Source: CALVUP01 sp964422195 (GTDB lineage: Bacteria > Bacillota_I > Bacilli_A > RF39 > UBA660). From it: a stretch of DNA of 32,240 nucleotides. Each line of letters begins with the position of its first letter. The stretch's first letter is position 1. Both the position numbers and the translations under genes were made by a program. The DNA lies in the NCBI GenBank assembly GCA_964422195.1, contig CAYRAF010000007.1:1-32240 (forward strand), given 5' to 3'. Under the pieces are notes generated by a model. The model saw only the letters and a list, made by a program, of their open reading frames with translations. It made no database searches and was not told the DNA's origin. Shown here in pieces: positions 30,711 through 32,240 of the stretch.

Positions 30711-32240
30711 ATTTCATCAAAAACTGGATCATCTTCATTAGGCTCACTACCCTTTAAATAATACATGATTTTGCCTTTTTTATTATCTTTAGTAGTTGGT
30801 TTTCCTGAGATTGGATCAACTAATACCCCTACTACATTATCTGGAGATTTGTACCATTTGTTTTCTTTATCTTTTAGATAATCTTCCATAGATTCAATCC
30901 AAATATCTTTAGTATATTTATAATCATTATCTTTAATATTTCTATTATCATCATATCCACACCATACTGCAGTTACTACATCAGGAGTATATCCAATATA
31001 AATGCTATCAGTATCAGTAGTACCAGATTTTAAAGCATAAGTATGACTCATTTTAGGAGCAAGTGATATAGCAGTAGGATAATTATAATCAATGAAAGCT
31101 GAATCATATGTGGAAGTTAACAAGTTACTAAGGATAAAAGTTAAGCTTTCACTTAAAACTTGTTCTTTATTTTCTTTTTTTTGATAAAGAACCTCCCCTT
31201 TTGCATTTTCAACTTTTTCTATTAAATAAGGCTCTATTTTATATCCACCATTTGCAAAGCAACTATAACCGCCAACTAATTCTTTTAAATACATTTCATA
31301 AGTTCCTAAAGGTAGGGATGCAACAGGTTCTAATTTAGATTTTATTCCTACCCTTCTTGCAGTATCTACAAGAGATTCTTCTCCTAAGAAAATATGTGTT
31401 TTAACGGCATATATATTATCAGAATATGCAATAGCAGCAGCTAAAGAAATAGCTTTATTAGCGTATTTATCATTATAGTTTTTTGGAGAGTATTTTTCGT
31501 TGTTTCCTATTGCAAAAGTAGTTTGTTCACTTTTAAAAGCTGTAGATGAAGTAAATCCATTTTCTAAAGCAGCATAATATAAAAATGGTTTCATAGTTGA
31601 TCCAACTTGTCTTTTAGAGTTTATTGCTCTATTATACTCACTGGCATTATAATCCTTACCACCTACTAATGCCAATATTTTGCCATTATTTGGATTTGCC
31701 ATCATGGAAGCTGTTTGTAAGTCGTTACTATTTTTCATTACTTTTTTAGTAGAAGCTTCTAATGAAGTTTGGGCAATTTCATTCATATTCGTATATATTT
31801 TTAAACCACCACTTTCTACTAAAGAAGAGGAAATTCCTAATGATTCTAATTCATTATTAACAGCAGATACATAATACATATATTTGCTAGAAGAATTTTC
31901 TTCTATATCCCCTATTATATTTAATTCTTGTTTATAAACTTTATCAGCTGTTTCTTTTGTTATATATTTATTATTAACCATTGTAGACAAAATATATTTT
32001 TGTCTCTTTTTCGCAGCATTATAGTTATTGATTGGGGAATAATTAGAAGGGGCTTTAGGTATACCAACTAATAATGATGCTTCTGCTAAATTTAAATCTT
32101 TTGCTTTTTTATTAAAGTAAAAGTTACTTGCTTTTTCTATTCCATACATACCATGACCATAATTTATAGTGTTTAAATATCCTTCCAATATTTGTTTTTT
32201 TTGTGTGAAAATGTCTAAATCTACTCGTGCTTTCTTTACC
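30695..32240 (-). CDS. Class A penicillin-binding protein (5' end beyond window)
   Basis: Bifunctional wall synthase. The frame stays open to the right edge: upstream of the TTG at 32188 it continues with VKKARVDLDIFTQKKQI, so the true start is outside. The visible part begins within the glycosyltransferase (GT51) domain with EGYLNTINYGHGMYGI and LAEASLLVGIPKAPSNYSP. The transpeptidase domain then has STMK (in RQVGSTMKPF) as the catalytic serine motif, SDN (AYSDNIYAVK) and KSGT (ALKSGTTDT), all intact. About 515 residues are seen. The C-terminal segment after residue 440 is short and polar. Likely PBP1A type. Confidence 0.94.
   Translation of the reverse strand, partial: VKKARVDLDIFTQKKQILEGYLNTINYGHGMYGIEKASNFYFNKKAKDLNLAEASLLVGIPKAPSNYSPINNYNAAKKRQKYILSTMVNNKYITKETADKVYKQELNIIGDIEENSSSKYMYYVSAVNNELESLGISSSLVESGGLKIYTNMNEIAQTSLEASTKKVMKNSNDLQTASMMANPNNGKILALVGGKDYNASEYNRAINSKRQVGSTMKPFLYYAALENGFTSSTAFKSEQTTFAIGNNEKYSPKNYNDKYANKAISLAAAIAYSDNIYAVKTHIFLGEESLVDTARRVGIKSKLEPVASLPLGTYEMYLKELVGGYSCFANGGYKIEPYLIEKVENAKGEVLYQKKENKEQVLSESLTFILSNLLTSTYDSAFIDYNYPTAISLAPKMSHTYALKSGTTDTDSIYIGYTPDVVTAVWCGYDDNRNIKDNDYKYTKDIWIESMEDYLKDKENKWYKSPDNVVGVLVDPISGKPTTKDNKKGKIMYYLKGSEPNEDDPVFDEIKKSP

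Overview
The window is a chromosomal replication-origin region from a very AT-rich (roughly 70% A+T by eye) low-GC Gram-positive bacterium. Gene order closely follows the Bacillus subtilis origin: gyrB-recF-dnaN-dnaA on the minus strand, then rpmH-rnpA-yidC-jag-mnmE-mnmG-rsmG-noc-soj-spo0J-DUF951-ychF-rpsF-ssb-rpsR-rplI-dnaB on the plus strand. Extreme AT content, a ComK-family protein, CotF-like proteins, wall-synthesis genes (murE, class A PBP) and TGA used as a normal stop (ends of the alanine-symporter-like gene and the first CotF-like gene) suggest a walled member of Bacilli near the Erysipelotrichia/RF39-type lineages rather than a true Mycoplasma. That placement is inference.

Layout. 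1-5782 (minus): gyrB (3' part off the window), recF, a comK-like gene where B. subtilis has rlbA/yaaA, dnaN, dnaA. 5783-6094: origin with five DnaA boxes. A second origin element (tandem DnaA-box-like sites plus a TAN-triplet run) lies between dnaA and dnaN, so the origin looks bipartite. 6095-8169: rpmH, rnpA, yidC, jag. 8286-12290: terminator, perfect Noc-type palindrome and promoter, then mnmE-mnmG-rsmG. 12314-17407: noc-like gene on its own promoter, then soj-spo0J-DUF951-AbgT transporter. 17430-19707: ychF, then rpsF-ssb-rpsR. 19713-25756: rplI-dnaB-M23 peptidase-walJ-rlmH-murE. 25789-28239: Na+/alanine-type symporter, ung, two small CotF-like genes. 28238-32240: lemA-like, mgtC-like and a small membrane protein (minus), pduL (plus), and a class A PBP (minus, 5' end off the window).

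The genes cover replication initiation (DnaA, DnaN, DnaB, Ssb, RecF, GyrB), origin segregation and nucleoid occlusion (Soj/Spo0J, Noc and a Noc site), translation and tRNA/rRNA modification (MnmE/MnmG, RsmG, RlmH, ribosomal proteins), membrane insertion (YidC/Jag) and wall growth (M23 peptidase, WalJ, MurE, PBP1). The most unusual points are: the ComK-family gene embedded in the dnaA-dnaN-recF-gyrB cluster with terminators on both sides; a Noc homologue with an acidic insertion of about 220 residues and no obvious N-terminal amphipathic helix, together with a perfect Noc-type site beside the mnmE promoter; a ParB whose DNA-reading residues depart from the usual set; and an 8-codon leader coupled to recF. 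I found no tRNA, rRNA, CRISPR array, insertion sequence or prophage.
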